A program made the translations under genes and the position numbers. Positions 62,117 through 64,000 of a stretch of DNA of 64,000 nucleotides are shown here, piece after piece (position 1 is the stretch's first letter; each line of letters begins with the position of its first letter). The stretch lies in contig JANYGX010000009.1 of the NCBI GenBank assembly GCA_025362295.1, positions 62,001 through 126,000 on the forward strand, read 5' to 3'. Below the pieces are notes generated by a model. The model was not told the DNA's origin, did not search any database, and saw only the letters and a program-made list of their open reading frames with translations. The stretch comes from Sphingomonadales bacterium (lineage in GTDB: Bacteria; Pseudomonadota; Alphaproteobacteria; Sphingomonadales; Sphingomonadaceae).

Positions 62117-63403
62117 TTAGCCTCGCTTGGCGATCTCCACATAATCCCTCGCTGGTGCACCCGTATACAACTGGCGTGGGCGGCCAATTTTTTGTTCCGG
62201 ATCCTGAATCATCTCATTCCACTGGGCAATCCAGCCAACGGTGCGGGCAAGCGCAAATAATACGGTGAACATGGATGTGGGGAAACCAATGGCATTCAAA
62301 ATCACGCCAGAATAAAAATCCACATTGGGGTAAAGTTTTTTCGAAATAAAATAATCATCAGAAAGTGCAATGCGCTCCAGCTCGCGTGCCACATCAAACA
62401 CGGGGTCTTTAACATGAATTTTATCAAGCACCTGTTTGGCCATGGCCTGCAAAACCTTGGCCCTTGGATCGTAGTTTTTATACACCCGGTGACCAAAACC
62501 CATGAGGCGAAAATTATCATCCTTGTCTTTGGCACGGGCTATGTAATGCGGAATACGGTCCACGGTGCCGATCTCACGCAGCATATTCAGTGCTGCTTCG
62601 TTGGCACCGCCGTGCGCTGGCCCCCACAAGCAGGCAATGCCTGCTGCAATACAGGCAAACGGGTTGGCACCGGAGGAGCCAGCCAGCCGCACAGTGGACG
62701 TGGAAGCGTTCTGTTCATGGTCCGCATGGAGAATAAAAATCGTGTCCAGCGCCTTCTCAATAATGGGATCGACCACATAATCTTCTGCCGGCACACCAAA
62801 GGTCATGCGAAGGAAATTACCAGTATAGCTTAACGAATTATCAGGATAGAGAAATGGCTGACCGACAGAATATTTATAGGCCATGGCCGCAAGAGTAGGC
62901 ATTTTTGCAATCAAGCGGTGGCTGGCAATTGTGCGTTGCACTGGATCGTTGATATCGGTTGAATCATGGTAAAACGCCGATAACGCACCAACCACACCGC
63001 ACATAATCGCCATAGGGTGGGCATCACGCCGAAAGCCGCGAAAAAACATCGCCAGTTGTTCGTGAATCATGGTGTGACGGCTGATGGTATGGGTGAAATC
63101 GGCATTTTGTGTTGTGGTTGGCAGCTCACCGTTCATCAACAGATACGCGGTTTCCATAAAGCTTGAATGGTCTGCCAGCTGCTCGATGGGATAGCCACGG
63201 TGCAGCAAAATGCCCTTGTCACCATCGATATACGTGATGGCAGATTCGCACGCGGCTGTGGATGTGAACCCGGGATCGTAGGTGAACATGCCGGAATCAG
63301 CATAGAGTTTTCTGATATCAACCACCTGCGGTCCAACCGAACCGGAAAGCACAGGCAGATCAAGTGTTTTGTTTTCGGTCTGGAATTTAATGGGTTGGGT
63401 CAT
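62117..63403 (-). CDS. gltA: citrate synthase
   Basis: Entry enzyme of the TCA cycle, 428 residues, the larger NADH-sensitive bacterial type. Catalytic residues lie in [31 protein letters not shown] and [14 protein letters not shown]. The frame is open to 63616, but the first 71 codons overlap gltX and look unlike protein; the ATG at 63403 gives the standard MTQPIKF...[10 protein letters not shown] start. The gltX stop is 8 nt upstream. Confidence 0.97.
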   Translation of the reverse strand: MTQPIKFQTENKTLDLPVLSGSVGPQVVDIRKLYADSGMFTYDPGFTSTAACESAITYIDGDKGILLHRGYPIEQLADHSSFMETAYLLMNGELPTTTQNADFTHTISRHTMIHEQLAMFFRGFRRDAHPMAIMCGVVGALSAFYHDSTDINDPVQRTIASHRLIAKMPTLAAMAYKYSVGQPFLYPDNSLSYTGNFLRMTFGVPAEDYVVDPIIEKALDTIFILHADHEQNASTSTVRLAGSSGANPFACIAAGIACLWGPAHGGANEAALNMLREIGTVDRIPHYIARAKDKDDNFRLMGFGHRVYKNYDPRAKVLQAMAKQVLDKIHVKDPVFDVARELERIALSDDYFISKKLYPNVDFYSGVILNAIGFPTSMFTVLFALARTVGWIAQWNEMIQDPEQKIGRPRQLYTGAPARDYVEIAKRG

Positions 63404-63411
63404 GATAACTC

Positions 63412-64000
63412 CTATTGCAGCTTTGTGTGTTTGTGTGTGTCTGAAATGCGCGCAAGACTCTCGTCGCGGCCAAGCAATGTGAGCACATCGAATATGCCCG
63501 GCGATGTGGTTGTGCCAGTGAGGGCTGCTCTCAAGGGCTGAGCAATTTTCCCAAGCCCCAAACCCAGACGCTCCGCCATTGATTTCAGGCTGGCTTCCAA
63601 ATTTGGATTGTCCCATACGGCTTCGGTTGACAATGTTTGTGCCACATCGCCAAGCAAGGCAAGACCGGCAGCATCCAGTAATTTTTCCGCACTCGCATCA
63701 ATCGGCAGTGGTCGCTGCCGCACCAGAAACAAACACCCATCGGCAAGATCTAGCAGCGTTTTGGCACGTGATTTAAGTTCCGGCATGGCTTTTGTTATCA
63801 GGCTATGCTGGGATAACGACACCGGGCTACCGATTTTGGCTTCAACAAAAGGCAGCACCAACGCGGTCAAACGCGCATCATCAGCAGAGCGGATATAATG
63901 GCCGTTCAAGTTATCAAGTTTCTTGATATCAAAACGGGACGCCGCACGACCAATGTGGCCGGTATCAAACCACGCGATGGCCTGGTTGCGGGTAATCATC
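63412..64000 (-). CDS. gltX: glutamyl-tRNA synthetase, C-terminal part
   Basis: The frame runs off the right window edge, so only the last 195 or so residues are present. These are the end of the catalytic domain ([17 protein letters not shown]) and the anticodon-binding helical domain (LPFVEAKIG..., [17 protein letters not shown], ending with [36 protein letters not shown]). The KMSKS-like region lies outside. gltX-gltA adjacency is common in Alphaproteobacteria. No frameshift is seen in the visible part. Confidence 0.93.
   Translation of the reverse strand, partial: MITRNQAIAWFDTGHIGRAASRFDIKKLDNLNGHYIRSADDARLTALVLPFVEAKIGSPVSLSQHSLITKAMPELKSRAKTLLDLADGCLFLVRQRPLPIDASAEKLLDAAGLALLGDVAQTLSTEAVWDNPNLEASLKSMAERLGLGLGKIAQPLRAALTGTTTSPGIFDVLTLLGRDESLARISDTHKHTKLQ

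Noticed and set aside
63404-63616. N-terminal extension of citrate synthase by 71 residues.
   Set aside because: It would overlap gltX by about 200 nt, and the added residues do not resemble citrate synthase. The ATG at 63403 gives the standard start.

Overview
The window looks like chromosomal DNA from a free-living, aerobic, flagellated alphaproteobacterium of moderate GC content. The reasons are: a petABC bc1 operon, a Caulobacter-type flagellar set (fliX divergent from flgI-rod-binding protein-flbY, then flgB-flgC-fliE), sigma-54 promoters with FlbD-type ftr sites, CtrA-like boxes with GANTC methylation sites, a single-cysteine alphaproteobacterial DksA, and a RibBA whose GTP cyclohydrolase half is degenerate. 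I cannot name the genus. No prophage, insertion sequence, CRISPR array or rRNA was seen. One tRNA (Asp, GTC) is present.

Layout. 1-9 kb: ftsK (5' end outside the window), lolA, a SleB-like wall hydrolase, petABC, ligA and a 65-residue orphan. 9.3-13.1 kb (minus strand): prmA, uvrD-type helicase, dksA. 13.2-16.9 kb: flagellar genes. 16.9-19.8 kb (minus strand): a Rieske oxygenase and a FAD oxidoreductase. 20-24 kb: a decayed aquaporin tail, a MoxR ATPase and its VWA partner separated by a Phd/PIN toxin-antitoxin pair, and a mitofilin-like protein. 24-29.7 kb: glutaryl-CoA dehydrogenase with a structured leader or small RNA upstream, a DAO-type oxidase, and a ferredoxin with two overlapping cysteine desulfurases. 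29.7-35.7 kb: a hydrolase, tRNA-Asp and an RND efflux operon. 35.7-38 kb: flagellin and FlaG behind an array of ftr sites. 38-45 kb: a membrane protein, a secreted M48 peptidase, a CDP-alcohol transferase, sdhCDA without sdhB, a coiled-coil protein and an AHSA1-like protein. 45.2-52.8 kb (minus strand): uvrA and ribD-ribE-ribB-ribH-nusB plus an exported protein. 52.8-57.6 kb: a CbpA-like chaperone, a glycine-zipper lipoprotein, pdxH, a cation exporter, a PhzF-like enzyme and a flippase-like membrane protein. 57.7-64 kb: two glycosyltransferase-like genes, an exported amidohydrolase, then hlyC-type/ybeY/gltA/gltX on the minus strand (gltX runs off the end).

The most interesting material is non-coding. 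Two short repeat families recur. One has a 64-bp unit with a hairpin core that shows a graded base-pair substitution across three copies. The other is a larger palindromic element, one copy of which lies across the start of lolA and appears to supply part of its signal peptide. The flagellin promoter has four ftr-like sites arranged in two pairs upstream of a well-conserved sigma-54 promoter, and flgI has a perfect ftr site inside its own coding sequence. A compact candidate small RNA or leader, with promoter, alternative hairpins and terminator, lies upstream of the glutaryl-CoA dehydrogenase gene.

All functional calls come from reading motifs and gene order. No database search was run.
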